In this document: positions 25,146-34,881 of the stretch, one piece after another
Position numbering within the stretch: position 1 is the first letter of the stretch
How the letters are laid out: each line of letters opens with the position of its first letter
Source of the DNA: Flavobacterium sp. HJ-32-4
GTDB lineage: Bacteria; Bacteroidota; Bacteroidia; Flavobacteriales; Flavobacteriaceae
NCBI RefSeq assembly: GCF_022532105.1
Contig: NZ_CP092832.1
Coordinates: forward strand, 124,001-188,000
Direction of reading: 5' to 3'
DNA length: 64,000 nt
The notes under the pieces: model-generated
Database searches by the model: none
What the model was told of the DNA's origin: nothing
The model's input: only the letters and a program-made list of their open reading frames with translations
Made by a program: the position numbers and the translations under genes

Positions 25146-26099
25146 CTAAAAAATTTCCTTGGCAATCGCCTTGATGTTCTCCGCTTTTCCCATCGAATAG
25201 TAGTGTAAGACTGGAATGCCCGCCTGCACCAATTCACGGCTTTGGGCGATACACCATTCAATCCCCACCTGTTTTACCGCGGCATCGTCCTTTGCCTTCA
25301 CAACCGCCATGATGAGGTCGTCGGGAAGGTCAACCTTGAAGCGGTGTGGAATCAGGTTCAATTGCTTCTTGGTCGCGATAGGCTTCAGTCCGGGAATAAT
25401 CGGTACCGTAATACCCTCGGCGCGGCATTTATCTACAAACTCAAAGAATTTCTGGTTGTCGAAGAACATCTGCGTGATGATGTAATGCGCCCCATTGGCG
25501 ATTTTTTGCTTCAGGAAGTAAATGTCGCTGTCCAGACTCGGTGCCTCCATATGTTTTTCAGGGTAGCCCGCGACGCCGATACAGAAATCGGTTTGGTGGG
25601 TGTTCTGGAGGTCTTCATCAAGGTAAACCCCTTTATTGAGGTTGTCGATCTGGCTTACCAATTCGGATGCATAGGCATGACCTTCGCGTTCGGGCCGGAA
25701 ATAAATCTCACTTTTGATGGCATCTCCGCGCAGGGCGACGACATTCTCGATTCCCAAAAAGTCAATGTCGATGAGAAAGTTCTCGGTGTCTTCCTTCGTA
25801 AACCCACCACAGAGGATGTGCGGAATGGCGTCGACGTGGTATTTGTTCTGGATGGCCGCACAGATACCCACGGTTCCGGGCCGCTTTTTCACGATTTTCT
25901 TTTGAAGCAAACCACTGGGTAGTTCCTTGAACTCGTATTCTTCACGGTGGTAGGTGACATCGATAAAAGGCGGGTTGAATTCCATCAATGGGTCGATGCT
26001 GTCAAAAATTGACTGGATGTTCTGCCCTTTCAATGGCGGTAATATTTCAAAAGAGAAAAGGGTCTTTTCGGCGTTTTGGATATGTTCGGTGACTTTCAT
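25146..26099 (-). CDS. metF: 5,10-methylenetetrahydrofolate reductase
   Basis: A 317-residue FAD enzyme that makes 5-methyltetrahydrofolate, the methyl donor used by MetH. Typical segments are LFSFEILPPLKGQ, PFIDVTYHREE, VVALRGDAIKSE, CIGVAGYPEKHMEAP, YIITQMFFDNQKFFEFV and VPIIPGLKPI. It lies downstream of the two metH parts on the same strand, separated by a four-helix-bundle gene, and is probably controlled by the SAM-I riboswitch. Confidence 0.95.
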   Translation of the reverse strand: MKVTEHIQNAEKTLFSFEILPPLKGQNIQSIFDSIDPLMEFNPPFIDVTYHREEYEFKELPSGLLQKKIVKKRPGTVGICAAIQNKYHVDAIPHILCGGFTKEDTENFLIDIDFLGIENVVALRGDAIKSEIYFRPEREGHAYASELVSQIDNLNKGVYLDEDLQNTHQTDFCIGVAGYPEKHMEAPSLDSDIYFLKQKIANGAHYIITQMFFDNQKFFEFVDKCRAEGITVPIIPGLKPIATKKQLNLIPHRFKVDLPDDLIMAVVKAKDDAAVKQVGIEWCIAQSRELVQAGIPVLHYYSMGKAENIKAIAKEIF

Positions 26100-26131
26100 G
26101 GATTAGGTCGTTGGTATTGGGTCGTTGGACA

Positions 26132-26491
26132 TTAGGAGATTTTGACGGCATAAAATCGTATTAGACCGTTCAGTAAACGTTTGCAACTTTGGATGGTTTC
26201 AAAAACGTGCTGGAAGTGACTTTCGTCGATATACCGTCTGTCAAAGGAAAGATAACAATGCGTCTCAAGTTCGAATAGTGAACCCCTGGCGATATGCCAG
26301 AACCGCAGTGCATCCCGCAGGCTTTGTCTGCCGCAGCCCTCGGCTATATTGGCGGGTACAGATACAGCCGCGCGCCGCATCTGGTCGCATAACCCGAAGG
26401 ACTCTTCTTTCGGGAAGACCATTAAAAGGTCGTAAATTTCGTTAGTAAGTTGTCGTGCTGATTGCCAAGCCTCGAATTTGGTATAGTCCAT
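26132..26491 (-). CDS. Four-helix-bundle protein (S23 / rRNA intervening-sequence type)
   Basis: A 119-residue protein with the family pattern FEAWQSARQLTNEIYDLLMVFP, SFGLCDQMRRAAVSVPANIAEG and GSLFELETHCYL. Relatives are found in 23S rRNA intervening sequences and, more often, as free-standing genes with unknown function. The start MDYTKFEAW (26491) gives the normal length; the open frame extends to 26593 but that part is unlike the family. It sits inside the metH-metF gene series, an unusual neighbour. Confidence 0.85.
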   Translation of the reverse strand: MDYTKFEAWQSARQLTNEIYDLLMVFPKEESFGLCDQMRRAAVSVPANIAEGCGRQSLRDALRFWHIARGSLFELETHCYLSFDRRYIDESHFQHVFETIQSCKRLLNGLIRFYAVKIS

Positions 26492-26595
26492 TCGCGATTT
26501 TTGATGCAATATGGATAAACCCGACGACTCGATAGTACGGTTTTCCCGCACTTTTGTACCAATGTCCAGCCACCTTTTACCAACTACCTCCATAC

Positions 26596-29310
26596 TTACG
26601 CGATATTAGGACCTAACCATCTCAAAGCCTGTTCCGTCGAAATTCCGCGTCGGTTGGCGTAATCGGCAACCTGGTCGTGTTTGATTTTGCCGAGTCCGAA
26701 ATACTTACTTTGCGGATGGGCAAAGTAGTAACCGGAGACGGAAGACGCCGGCCACATCGCCATGCTTTCCGTCAGGCGGACGCCAATCCGGTTTTCCACA
26801 TCGAGCAATTGCCAGATCGTGGGCTTTTCGAGATGGTCCGGACAGGCCGGATAACCTGGTGCAGGCCGGATGCCCTGATAGGCTTCCGAAATCAGGTCTT
26901 GGTTTGTAAGCGATTCATCGGCGGCGTATCCCCAGATTTCTTTGCGGACGCGCTCGTGCAGGTATTCGGCAAACGCTTCTGCGAGACGGTCTCCGAGGGC
27001 TTTTACGAGAATGGAGTTGTAATCATCATGGTCGGCTTCGAACTCTTTGGCCTTCTCATCAACGCCAAAGCCCGTCGTGACGCAAAAACAACCGATATAG
27101 TCCGGCGTGCCTTCCGGCGCAACGAAATCGGCCAACGCCAGGTTGGGCGCACCGGCCGTCTTACGGGATTGCTGCCGCAGGGTCAGAAAACGGGCGCTTT
27201 CGTTTCCGTCTGCATCCCAAATGGCAATATCGTCGTCGTTGACCTGGTTGGCCGGAAAGATGCCTATGATGCCTTTTGCCGACAACCATTGCTCGTCGAG
27301 TATTTTTTGGAGCATGACTTTCGCATCCACAAAAAGCGCGGTAGCCTGCTCGCCCACAACCTCATCCGTTAAGATTGCCGGGTATTTCCCATACAATTCC
27401 CACGACTGGAAAAACGGCGTCCAGTCGATATAAGCGACCAGGTCCGACAAGGCTACTTCGATTTCCTTCACGCCGATGAAATTCGGGCGTACAGGGGCGA
27501 AATCGAGCGCTAACTTGTTTTTCCGGGCTTCCTCCAACGTCAGGAATTCCTTTTCCCGGCCGCGGCTCAGGTAGCCTTCCCGCAATTGGTCGTATTCGGT
27601 TCGCAGCGAGGCTACATAGGCTTCTTTGGTATCGGGTTGCAGCAAACTACTGGCGACCGTCACGGCGCGCGAAGCGTCGTTTACGTGCACGACCGCTCCA
27701 CCGTACTCGGGTGCGATCTTCACGGCGGTGTGGGCACGCGAGGTGGTCGCGCCCCCTATCATGACCGGAATTTTAATGTTGAGGCGATCGAGTTCCCTGG
27801 CGAGGTACACCATCTCGTCGAGTGAAGGCGTGATGAGTCCGGACAACCCGATCACGTCAACACTTTCTCTCACTGCCGTCTCAATGATTTTTTCAGGCGG
27901 CACCATAACCCCCAAATCAATGATTTCGAAGTTATTACATGCTAAAACAACCGATACGATATTTTTACCGATATCGTGCACGTCGCCTTTCACGGTTGCC
28001 ATCAGGATCCGTCCGGCGCCCCTTGTTTCTTCCGTGCCGGTTTTCTGGGCTTCTATAAACGGTAACAGATAGGCTACGGCCTTCTTCATCACCCGGGCCG
28101 ATTTCACGACCTGGGGCAGAAACATCTTCCCGCTTCCGAAAAGGTCGCCCACCACATTCATGCCGTCCATCAGGTGCTGTTCGATCACTTCGATGGGTTT
28201 GGCGACCGAAAGCCGGGCTTCTTCGACATCAATTTCGATGAACTCATCAATACCCTTCACGAGCGAATGCGTGAGCCGTTCGCGTACCGTGCCGTTGCGC
28301 CATTCCTGGGTTTGTTTTTCGACTTGGGCGTTGTTTCCCCTTACCGTTTCGGCGTAGGCCAGCAGTCGTTCGGTAGCATCGTCACGACGGTCCAGCAGCA
28401 CGTCTTCCACATACTCCAGCAGTTCTTTGTCGATTTCGTCATAGATTTCCAACATCTCCGGATTTACGATACCCATGGTCATGCCGTGGCGAATCGCGTG
28501 GTAGAGGAAGGCTGAGTGCATCGCTTCCCGCACACGGTCATTGCCGCGGAAGGAAAAGGATACGTTACTGACCCCGCCACTCACATGGGCGTAGGGCAGG
28601 TTCTTCCGTATCCATTGGGTGGCGCGGAAGAAGTCGAGGGCGTTGCGGCGGTGTTCGTCCATACCCGTCGCCACAGGGAAGATATTGGGGTCGAAGATGA
28701 TATCTTCCGGCGGAAAACCAACGGTTCCGACCAAAAGGTCATACGATCGTTTGCAGATTTCGATGCGTCGTTCGAAGGTGTCGGCCTGGCCCGCTTCGTC
28801 GAAGGCCATCACGATCACCGCGGCGCCATATCGACGGATTTTGCGGGCGTGGTCGAGGAAAGCCGCTTCGCCTTCCTTCAGTGAAATCGAATTGACGACC
28901 CCTTTTCCCTGGATGACTTTCAGTCCGGCTTCGATGATTTCCCATTTCGAGCTGTCGATCATGACCGGCACCCGTGCGATATCCGGCTCGGCCGCAATCA
29001 GGTTAAGGAAACGGGTCATGGCCTGCACGCCATCGAGCATCCCCTCGTCCATATTGACATCAATGATCTGCGCGCCACCTTCTACCTGGGCCCGTGCGAT
29101 GTCGAGTGCTTCCTCATAGTTCTCTTCCCGGATAAGACGCAGAAACTTACGGGATCCGGTGACATTGGTGCGTTCGCCTACGTTGACGAAGTTCGTTTCC
29201 GGCGTAACGATCAGCGGCTCGAGGCCGGATAGCGTCAGGTAACGCGGAAGCGCAGTAGTGGCACTGTCGGTGAAGTCGGAGGCGTTCGTAGGGCTGTAGG
29301 GCGTGTTCAT
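26596..29310 (-). CDS. metH: Methionine synthase, folate/cobalamin/activation part
   Basis: A 904-residue part of cobalamin-dependent methionine synthase: methyltetrahydrofolate-binding domain ([16 protein letters not shown]), B12 cap, B12-binding domain with GDVHDIGKN (His445 as the lower cobalt ligand) and a C-terminal SAM-binding reactivation domain ([13 protein letters not shown]). The homocysteine-binding part is a separate gene directly upstream (three-base gap). This two-gene arrangement is common in Flavobacteria. Both lie behind a SAM-I riboswitch. Confidence 0.94.
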   Translation of the reverse strand: MNTPYSPTNASDFTDSATTALPRYLTLSGLEPLIVTPETNFVNVGERTNVTGSRKFLRLIREENYEEALDIARAQVEGGAQIIDVNMDEGMLDGVQAMTRFLNLIAAEPDIARVPVMIDSSKWEIIEAGLKVIQGKGVVNSISLKEGEAAFLDHARKIRRYGAAVIVMAFDEAGQADTFERRIEICKRSYDLLVGTVGFPPEDIIFDPNIFPVATGMDEHRRNALDFFRATQWIRKNLPYAHVSGGVSNVSFSFRGNDRVREAMHSAFLYHAIRHGMTMGIVNPEMLEIYDEIDKELLEYVEDVLLDRRDDATERLLAYAETVRGNNAQVEKQTQEWRNGTVRERLTHSLVKGIDEFIEIDVEEARLSVAKPIEVIEQHLMDGMNVVGDLFGSGKMFLPQVVKSARVMKKAVAYLLPFIEAQKTGTEETRGAGRILMATVKGDVHDIGKNIVSVVLACNNFEIIDLGVMVPPEKIIETAVRESVDVIGLSGLITPSLDEMVYLARELDRLNIKIPVMIGGATTSRAHTAVKIAPEYGGAVVHVNDASRAVTVASSLLQPDTKEAYVASLRTEYDQLREGYLSRGREKEFLTLEEARKNKLALDFAPVRPNFIGVKEIEVALSDLVAYIDWTPFFQSWELYGKYPAILTDEVVGEQATALFVDAKVMLQKILDEQWLSAKGIIGIFPANQVNDDDIAIWDADGNESARFLTLRQQSRKTAGAPNLALADFVAPEGTPDYIGCFCVTTGFGVDEKAKEFEADHDDYNSILVKALGDRLAEAFAEYLHERVRKEIWGYAADESLTNQDLISEAYQGIRPAPGYPACPDHLEKPTIWQLLDVENRIGVRLTESMAMWPASSVSGYYFAHPQSKYFGLGKIKHDQVADYANRRGISTEQALRWLGPNIA

Positions 29311-29313
29311 GGC

Positions 29314-30309
29314 TTATATCGTTACGGCTTCGGGACGTTTTCTGGGTTCAAATTCAGCAGCCACCGAGGCAATCAGGCGAATGTGTTCGGGCGTCGTGCC
29401 GCAACAGCCGCCTATTATATTGACAAGATTTTCATTTAGGTATTCCCGAATCAATGCCTGCATTTCCTCAGGTGTCTGGTCATACTGCCCGAAAGCATTG
29501 GGCAATCCGGCGTTCGGATGCGCGGAAATGTTCAGTGACGTCCGGAGTCCGAGTCGCTTCAGGTACGGCTTGAGTTGGTCGGCTCCCAAAGCACAATTGA
29601 ATCCGACGCTGAGCAGCGGAATATGTGAGATAGAGATGAGGAACGCTTCGACCGTCTGGCCTGAGAGCGTGCGACCCGACGCATCGGTGATGGTACCCGA
29701 CACCATAACCGGAATATCGAGGTGACGCGCTTCCTTCACTTCTTCGATGGCGAAAAGAGCGGCTTTGGCGTTTAGGGTATCGAAAATCGTCTCAACGAGA
29801 AGCAGATCAACACCACCGTCGATAAGGGCTTCGACCTGTTCTTTGTAGGCGATGCGGAGTTCATCGAAGGTGACCGCGCGGAATCCGGGATCGTTGACAT
29901 CGGGCGACATGCTTGCGGTGCGGTTGGTCGGACCTATCGATCCGGCAACAAAACGCGGCCGATCGGTGAACTCATCGGCCACGGCGCGTGCGATTCGGGC
30001 TGATTCATAGTTCAGTTCACACACGAGGCTTTCCAGATGGTAGTCGGCCATTCCGATGGTCGTGCCCGAAAACGTATTGGTTTCCACAATATCGGCGCCG
30101 GCCTCGAAATACGCCCGGTGCACCGATTTCACTGCTTCGGGTTGGGTGATCGAGAGCAAATCGTTGTTGCCTTTAAGGGGATGCGGGAAATCACGGAACC
30201 GCTCACCGCGAAAATCCGCCTCTTCGAATCGGTGGCGTTGCAACATCGTCCCCATGGCCCCGTCTAAGACGAGGATGCGTTTTTCTAATTCTTTTCGGAT
30301 ATCAGCCAT
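29314..30309 (-). CDS. Homocysteine S-methyltransferase part of methionine synthase
   Basis: A 331-residue barrel domain equal to the N-terminal module of MetH. It has [23 protein letters not shown] and the zinc-binding cysteines in GFNCALG and GGCCGTT (Cys302 and Cys303). It supplies activated homocysteine to the cobalamin part encoded next door. First gene after the SAM-I riboswitch. Confidence 0.93.
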   Translation of the reverse strand: MADIRKELEKRILVLDGAMGTMLQRHRFEEADFRGERFRDFPHPLKGNNDLLSITQPEAVKSVHRAYFEAGADIVETNTFSGTTIGMADYHLESLVCELNYESARIARAVADEFTDRPRFVAGSIGPTNRTASMSPDVNDPGFRAVTFDELRIAYKEQVEALIDGGVDLLLVETIFDTLNAKAALFAIEEVKEARHLDIPVMVSGTITDASGRTLSGQTVEAFLISISHIPLLSVGFNCALGADQLKPYLKRLGLRTSLNISAHPNAGLPNAFGQYDQTPEEMQALIREYLNENLVNIIGGCCGTTPEHIRLIASVAAEFEPRKRPEAVTI

Positions 30310-30417
30310 CTTTCAATCAATAGTACCAATGAAATGTCCAGCACCACCGCGTCCCGTGTTTCGGGCGGGGCGTTCTGCTTGTAAAGGTTATCATGAAAGA
30401 GAGGGAATAATCCCGGG

Positions 30418-30518
30418 TTATCTTTCCCCATCAACGATTAGGGTAGAATGCAGCACCTTCTGCGGGAGCAGGGTTGCTAAGGCGTCACCGGGTCTAGTCC
30501 CTCGGCCTTTCGTGATAA
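30418..30518 (-). ncRNA. SAM-I (S-box) riboswitch upstream of metH
   Basis: Read on the minus strand, the sequence shows the SAM-I landmarks in order: P1 start TTATC, AAAGGCCGAGGGA, a GACCCGGTGACGCC arm, GCAACC, GGTGCT with a matching ATTC strand, and the closing GGAAAGATAA. It ends about 110 bases before the homocysteine methyltransferase start. No clear terminator with a T-run follows, so control may act on translation or through a different alternative structure. Confidence 0.9.
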
Positions 30519-30606
30519 CAAACACTAAATATATGAACGCTGCAAAGGTCGGCAATGGGTTTGGATTTCGCAAACAAATCGTCGCAAACGATTGAGAAAG
30601 TAGACG

Positions 30607-30696
30607 GTGGTCAGTAGCCAGTAGTCTGTAGGGGTCGACCCGACCACAGACTACCAACCACTGACTACCAACTACTGACAACTGACTACTAACAAC
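30607..30696. repeat. Imperfect inverted repeat merging into heptamer repeats
   Basis: 30607-30638 is an imperfect inverted copy of about 30639-30669 (shared words GTCAGT and GTAGTCTGT). From 30661 the sequence runs in units of seven (CTGACTA, CCAACTA, CTGACAA, CTGACTA, CTAACAA) up to the metK promoter. Confidence 0.7.
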
Positions 30697-30728
30697 TTTT
30701 GCACTTCCGAACTTTTCCCCTATCTTTG
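30697..30728 (+). promoter_or_regulatory. metK promoter
   Basis: A TTTTG element (30697-30701) and TATCTTTG (30721-30728) with 19 bases between TTG and TAT: a full match to the Bacteroidota promoter consensus. Transcription should begin just before the SAM-II aptamer. Confidence 0.75.
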
Positions 30729-30740
30729 CAACCGAAAATC

Positions 30741-30800
30741 CCGGGAGGAAAAATTTGCCTGATTGCAACCTCGCTAAAAAATGCTAAAGCAGTGATCCTC
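30741..30800 (+). ncRNA. SAM-II-type riboswitch upstream of metK
   Basis: P1 is GAGG (30745-30748) with CCTC (30769-30772). The loop ATTTGCCTGATTGCAA is followed by CGCTAAAAAATGCTAAAGC, the SAM-II signature (ATTTG, TTGCA, TAAAAA, GCTAAAG). It sits at the very 5' end of the metK message, as expected for a SAM-dependent control of SAM synthetase. A Rfam SAM-II or SAM-II long-loop scan was not possible here. Confidence 0.8.
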
Positions 30801-30851
30801 TTTAGCCCCGCGACGTCTTCACGAATCTCCTCCCGCCATAAAAAAATAACT

Positions 30852-32102
30852 ATGGCCTATCTTTTTACGTCGGAATCTGTCAGTGAAGGACATCCCGACA
30901 AAGTTGCCGACCAGATTTCGGACGCGCTCATCGATCATTTCCTCGCCTTCGACCCCGAGTCGAAAGTAGCCTGCGAAACGCTTGTCACCACCGGACAGGT
31001 CATCCTGGCGGGCGAAGTGAAATCGAACACTTACCTTGACGTACAACAAATCGCACGTGATGTCATCCGTAAGATCGGATACACGAAAAGCGAATATATG
31101 TTCGAAGCCAACTCGTGTGGCATCCTGTCGGCCATCCACGAACAATCGGCGGATATCAACCAGGGCGTTGACCGTGCCAATAAAGAAGAGCAAGGCGCCG
31201 GCGACCAGGGCATGATGTTCGGATACGCCACCAATGAAACGGCCGACTATATGCCATTGGCGCTCAACCTATCGCACAAGTTGCTGCAGGAATTGGCAGA
31301 ACTGCGTCGCGAGAACAAAGAGATTACCTACCTCCGCCCGGACGCCAAGTCACAGGTAACATTAGAATACGACGACAACAACAAACCGGTACGGATCGAC
31401 GCGATCGTGATCTCTACCCAACACGACGACTTCGACCAGGAAGCCGCGATGTTGGCCAAGATCAAAAAAGATATTATCGAAATCCTCATTCCGCGCATCA
31501 TCGCGAAGAATCCGGAATACGCACACTTGTTTAACGACGCCATCCACTACCACATCAATCCTACAGGGAAATTTGTGATTGGCGGGCCTCACGGCGATAC
31601 CGGACTCACGGGCCGTAAGATCATCGTGGATACCTACGGTGGAAAAGGCGCACACGGAGGCGGGGCTTTCTCAGGAAAAGATCCGTCGAAAGTAGACCGT
31701 TCCGCTGCCTACGCTACCCGTCACATCGCGAAAAACCTCGTGGCTGCCGGTATAGCAGATGAAATCCTCGTGCAGGTTTCCTACGCAATCGGCGTAGCCA
31801 AACCGATGGGTATTTATATTAACACATACGGAACGGCAAAAGTCGGACTGAGTGACGGTGAAATCGCGAAGAAAGTAGAAGCGCTGTTTGATATGCGCCC
31901 GTACTTCATCGAGCAACGCCTGAAGCTGCGTAACCCGATTTATTCAGAAACGGCGGCATACGGTCACATGGGCCGCACACCGGAAACCGTCACTAAGAAA
32001 TTCCGTTCGCCCGATGGTTCTGAGAAAGCCGTAACAGTCGAACTGTTTACATGGGAAAAACTCGACTATGTTGACGCTGTGAAAAGCGCTTTCGGACTCT
32101 AA
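30852..32102 (+). CDS. metK: S-adenosylmethionine synthetase
   Basis: A 416-residue enzyme making SAM from methionine and ATP. It begins [21 protein letters not shown] and contains the family hexapeptide-like [29 protein letters not shown] and [16 protein letters not shown]. The start at 30852 is set by the standard N-terminus; an ORF upstream covers the riboswitch and is not coding. SAM made here is the signal for the riboswitches on both sides. Confidence 0.97.
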   Translation: MAYLFTSESVSEGHPDKVADQISDALIDHFLAFDPESKVACETLVTTGQVILAGEVKSNTYLDVQQIARDVIRKIGYTKSEYMFEANSCGILSAIHEQSADINQGVDRANKEEQGAGDQGMMFGYATNETADYMPLALNLSHKLLQELAELRRENKEITYLRPDAKSQVTLEYDDNNKPVRIDAIVISTQHDDFDQEAAMLAKIKKDIIEILIPRIIAKNPEYAHLFNDAIHYHINPTGKFVIGGPHGDTGLTGRKIIVDTYGGKGAHGGGAFSGKDPSKVDRSAAYATRHIAKNLVAAGIADEILVQVSYAIGVAKPMGIYINTYGTAKVGLSDGEIAKKVEALFDMRPYFIEQRLKLRNPIYSETAAYGHMGRTPETVTKKFRSPDGSEKAVTVELFTWEKLDYVDAVKSAFGL

Positions 32103-32121
32103 CAATTCCATCCCTACATAG

Positions 32122-32151
32122 AAAAAGCCCGTCATTTGAACGGGCTTTTTT
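32122..32151. terminator. Bidirectional intrinsic terminator
   Basis: AAAAAGCCCG pairs with CGGGCTTTTT. It ends metK and the convergent outer-membrane protein gene. Confidence 0.88.
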
Positions 32152-32167
32152 ATGTTTGGGCAGTTCC

Positions 32168-34864
32168 TTACAAATTGTACTTCATCGAGAAGATCAGGTA
32201 ACGCGGCTGGACCCGGTATTGTTGGGTGCTTGTAATGAATTGGGAAAAACTGTCACTGTTGAGTGTCGTCGTATTCAAAAGGTTGGTGGCCGAGAATTTA
32301 TACTCCCACTTGCTGTCTTTCTTCTGGTAAATCAGGCTGGCCGAAAGGAAGTCGTACTCGTTATCGACGGTATTATCCGCATCGTGGTAATGGTTGTATT
32401 GGTAGTCCGCGCTAAACGAAAAGGCATCCAGGAAATAGTAGTCCAATCGCACAAACGGACTCTCATTGGTAAACGTATTCTGGTCGTAGTAATTCATCGT
32501 CAGCGTATACCCCACTTCCAGGTTCGGGAACTTCCGGTAGTTGGTGGAGGCCGTCACCGTGTAATTCTGCGAGAAACTTTCCCGCGTGTCACGTTGGCCC
32601 ACGAAGAGGTTGTTTGATTTATTCCAGTTAAGTCCGGCGCTGAGGGACGCTTTGTAATACCGGAGAAAGGAACGCCCATACATCCCATTCCCCGAAAGCG
32701 ATTCATCCGCATAGAAAAGGTTCAACGGCCGGGAAAACTGGTTGATACCGTCGAAAATCGAATTCGATTTTACGCCATCAACGGTCTTGACATAAGAAAG
32801 GTTACCGAAGATGTTTTCCTGGTTGAACATGTTGAATTTGAAATACCGAAGCGAATGCGTCTGAACGGTCGAGCTTCCCAGGAACGGGTTGCCCGTAGAG
32901 AGGCTCCGGTAACTATTGAACAAGAGTCCGGTGATCAGCTGGTTGACATCCGTAAAGTTGTTGCTGATGGAAAAGTTATAGGTAAGCGTCTCCGACTTCT
33001 TGATTTGCCACAAAGCGTAAAAATCGGGCAACAGCCGCACGAAACTATTCGAGAAGTCGACGGTCGGCTGGATGTTGTGCATATCATAGTAATGTACGCT
33101 AAAACCCGGATTGAAGGTAAATTTCCCCGTCAGGATTTTATAATGGAAGGCGGCAAAGACATCTTCATACCGATAATCGACGTCGTTCAGTGCCGTTGAC
33201 GGCGTGGCAGTCTGCGATCCGTTGTCGAGCACCTGGTAAAAACGCGAATCAAACGACTGGCGCGAATAGGTATTCCCGATCGTCACGTTGATGTTGCTTT
33301 TCGGTGTCGCCACGAAGTAGTAGTCGACCTTGGCATCGGCTTTATGGGTTTTCACAAAGCGATACTGATTGAGATCGTACCGTCCGGACGCTTCGTCTAC
33401 GATGCCGAGGTTACCCGTCGGGAACGGATTGTTGCCTAGATTCGCCGTATAGAGCGGATCCTCCTCCTGATACAGGTGCTGGAATTCGAATGCAAAGATG
33501 TGGCGTTCGCTCTTCGTCCAGTAGGCACTCAGGTTCTGGTTGATCGAAAAGGGCTTCTGCTGTTTATCGGTCAGGATTTGCTGTCCGCTGCTGGTACCAT
33601 CGGCGAGTCGGGTCGTTTGGAAGAGGTCTGTGACTTCCCCTTGGTCCGATCCTTTAATTAACGCATCGTAATCGAACTGGAAATTGGCGCTGGGTTTGTA
33701 ATTCGCGCTCAACTTCGCCATGGCCAACCGGGTCTCCTGAAGCGCCTTTTCCGTGGTTTCCTGGGTGGTATTTGTTTGCAATACCGTGCTTCGTGAGGCG
33801 GTTTCGACCTCATTTGTAGAAGAGGAGAAAATACCGAATCCGCTTAGCGTCCAGGCCTTTGACGGACTCCAGCTCGCGTTCGCCGCCCCGAAACGGGTTT
33901 CGATTTCCTTCGCCCGGTTGTTCCGGAGGGTAAGCAAACCGATATCATTTGATGACACATTGAAATTGCTGTTGCTCTTTCGCATCATCGCCCGAAACCC
34001 GCCGGTAAACTTGAAGTAATCCTGCATGGTGAGCGGCAACTCGCCGATGTTATTGAAATTGGTGATCAGGTTGACGCTATACTCCGGGTTGTAGTAAAAC
34101 ACCTTGGGGTTGACGATATAGCGACTCTCCTTATGGCCCACACCCGATCCGGCCGTCATGTCGCCGAACCAGAAGTTCTTCTTCCCGTCTTTGAGTTTGA
34201 TGTTCATCGCCACGCTTTCCTCGTTGTTTTCAACGGGCTTCAGTTGACTGATTTCGTTGTAATTCCGCAACACCTGTACTTTGTCAACCGCATCCGCAGG
34301 GATATTCTTGACCCCGAGTTTGGTGTCGCCGTCGAAGAAATCTTTCCCTTCGACCATCAGTTTACTCACCTTCTTCCCCTCCACTTCCACCTCGCCGTCG
34401 GCATTGACCTGCACGCCGGGGAGCTTTTTCAACACATCCTCAAGTTTTCGTTCAGTTCCGGTTTTAAATGAATCGGCGTTGTACACAATGGTATCCCCAC
34501 TGATGGACACCGGCATTTCGTTGACGATCTCCACCCCTTCCAGTTCGATGCCACCCTCTTCCATGACGATTTCCTGCCGCATGTCAGAGCTGCCCGTGTT
34601 GATGGTCAGTTCTTTGGGTTTGAATCCGAGGAAACTCAACTTGACCGTGTAGGCCGTATTGGGTTTCAGGTTTAGGTAAAAGCGTCCTTTGTCGTTGGTG
34701 ATGGCATAGGCATCCATGGCTTTGGTAGCCTGGTTGATGGCCATCACGTTGGCCATTTCAAGTGGTGCTTTTTTGTCGTCGGTGACGGTTCCGTCCAGAC
34801 GAATGGTTTGCGACCGTGCGGTAAGTGCCGTCACGAGTGCCAGCAGGGCAAAAAGTGGCTTCAT
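32168..34864 (-). CDS. Outer-membrane beta-barrel (TonB-dependent-receptor-like) protein
   Basis: An 898-residue protein: signal peptide (MKPLFALLALVTALTARSQ), carboxypeptidase-like regulatory domain (IRLDGTVTDDKKAPLEMANV), a plug-like region (DTIVYNADSFKTGTERKLEDVL, KKLPGVQV) and a long beta-barrel with alternating aromatic strands ending YRVQPRYLIFSMKYNL. It belongs to the outer-membrane beta-barrel family close to TonB-dependent receptors. The GLPGLI gene lies directly upstream in the same operon. The start at 34864 was chosen by the signal peptide. Confidence 0.87.
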   Translation of the reverse strand: MKPLFALLALVTALTARSQTIRLDGTVTDDKKAPLEMANVMAINQATKAMDAYAITNDKGRFYLNLKPNTAYTVKLSFLGFKPKELTINTGSSDMRQEIVMEEGGIELEGVEIVNEMPVSISGDTIVYNADSFKTGTERKLEDVLKKLPGVQVNADGEVEVEGKKVSKLMVEGKDFFDGDTKLGVKNIPADAVDKVQVLRNYNEISQLKPVENNEESVAMNIKLKDGKKNFWFGDMTAGSGVGHKESRYIVNPKVFYYNPEYSVNLITNFNNIGELPLTMQDYFKFTGGFRAMMRKSNSNFNVSSNDIGLLTLRNNRAKEIETRFGAANASWSPSKAWTLSGFGIFSSSTNEVETASRSTVLQTNTTQETTEKALQETRLAMAKLSANYKPSANFQFDYDALIKGSDQGEVTDLFQTTRLADGTSSGQQILTDKQQKPFSINQNLSAYWTKSERHIFAFEFQHLYQEEDPLYTANLGNNPFPTGNLGIVDEASGRYDLNQYRFVKTHKADAKVDYYFVATPKSNINVTIGNTYSRQSFDSRFYQVLDNGSQTATPSTALNDVDYRYEDVFAAFHYKILTGKFTFNPGFSVHYYDMHNIQPTVDFSNSFVRLLPDFYALWQIKKSETLTYNFSISNNFTDVNQLITGLLFNSYRSLSTGNPFLGSSTVQTHSLRYFKFNMFNQENIFGNLSYVKTVDGVKSNSIFDGINQFSRPLNLFYADESLSGNGMYGRSFLRYYKASLSAGLNWNKSNNLFVGQRDTRESFSQNYTVTASTNYRKFPNLEVGYTLTMNYYDQNTFTNESPFVRLDYYFLDAFSFSADYQYNHYHDADNTVDNEYDFLSASLIYQKKDSKWEYKFSATNLLNTTTLNSDSFSQFITSTQQYRVQPRYLIFSMKYNL

Positions 34865-34881
34865 GGTAACCTTTCCCGGGA

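Noticed and set aside
26492..26593. N-terminal extension of the four-helix-bundle gene
   Set aside because: The extra 34 residues are unlike the family and would start two bases from the metH stop.
30699..30851. Upstream extension of the metK ORF
   Set aside because: It would translate the promoter and riboswitch; the true N-terminus is MAYLFTSES.
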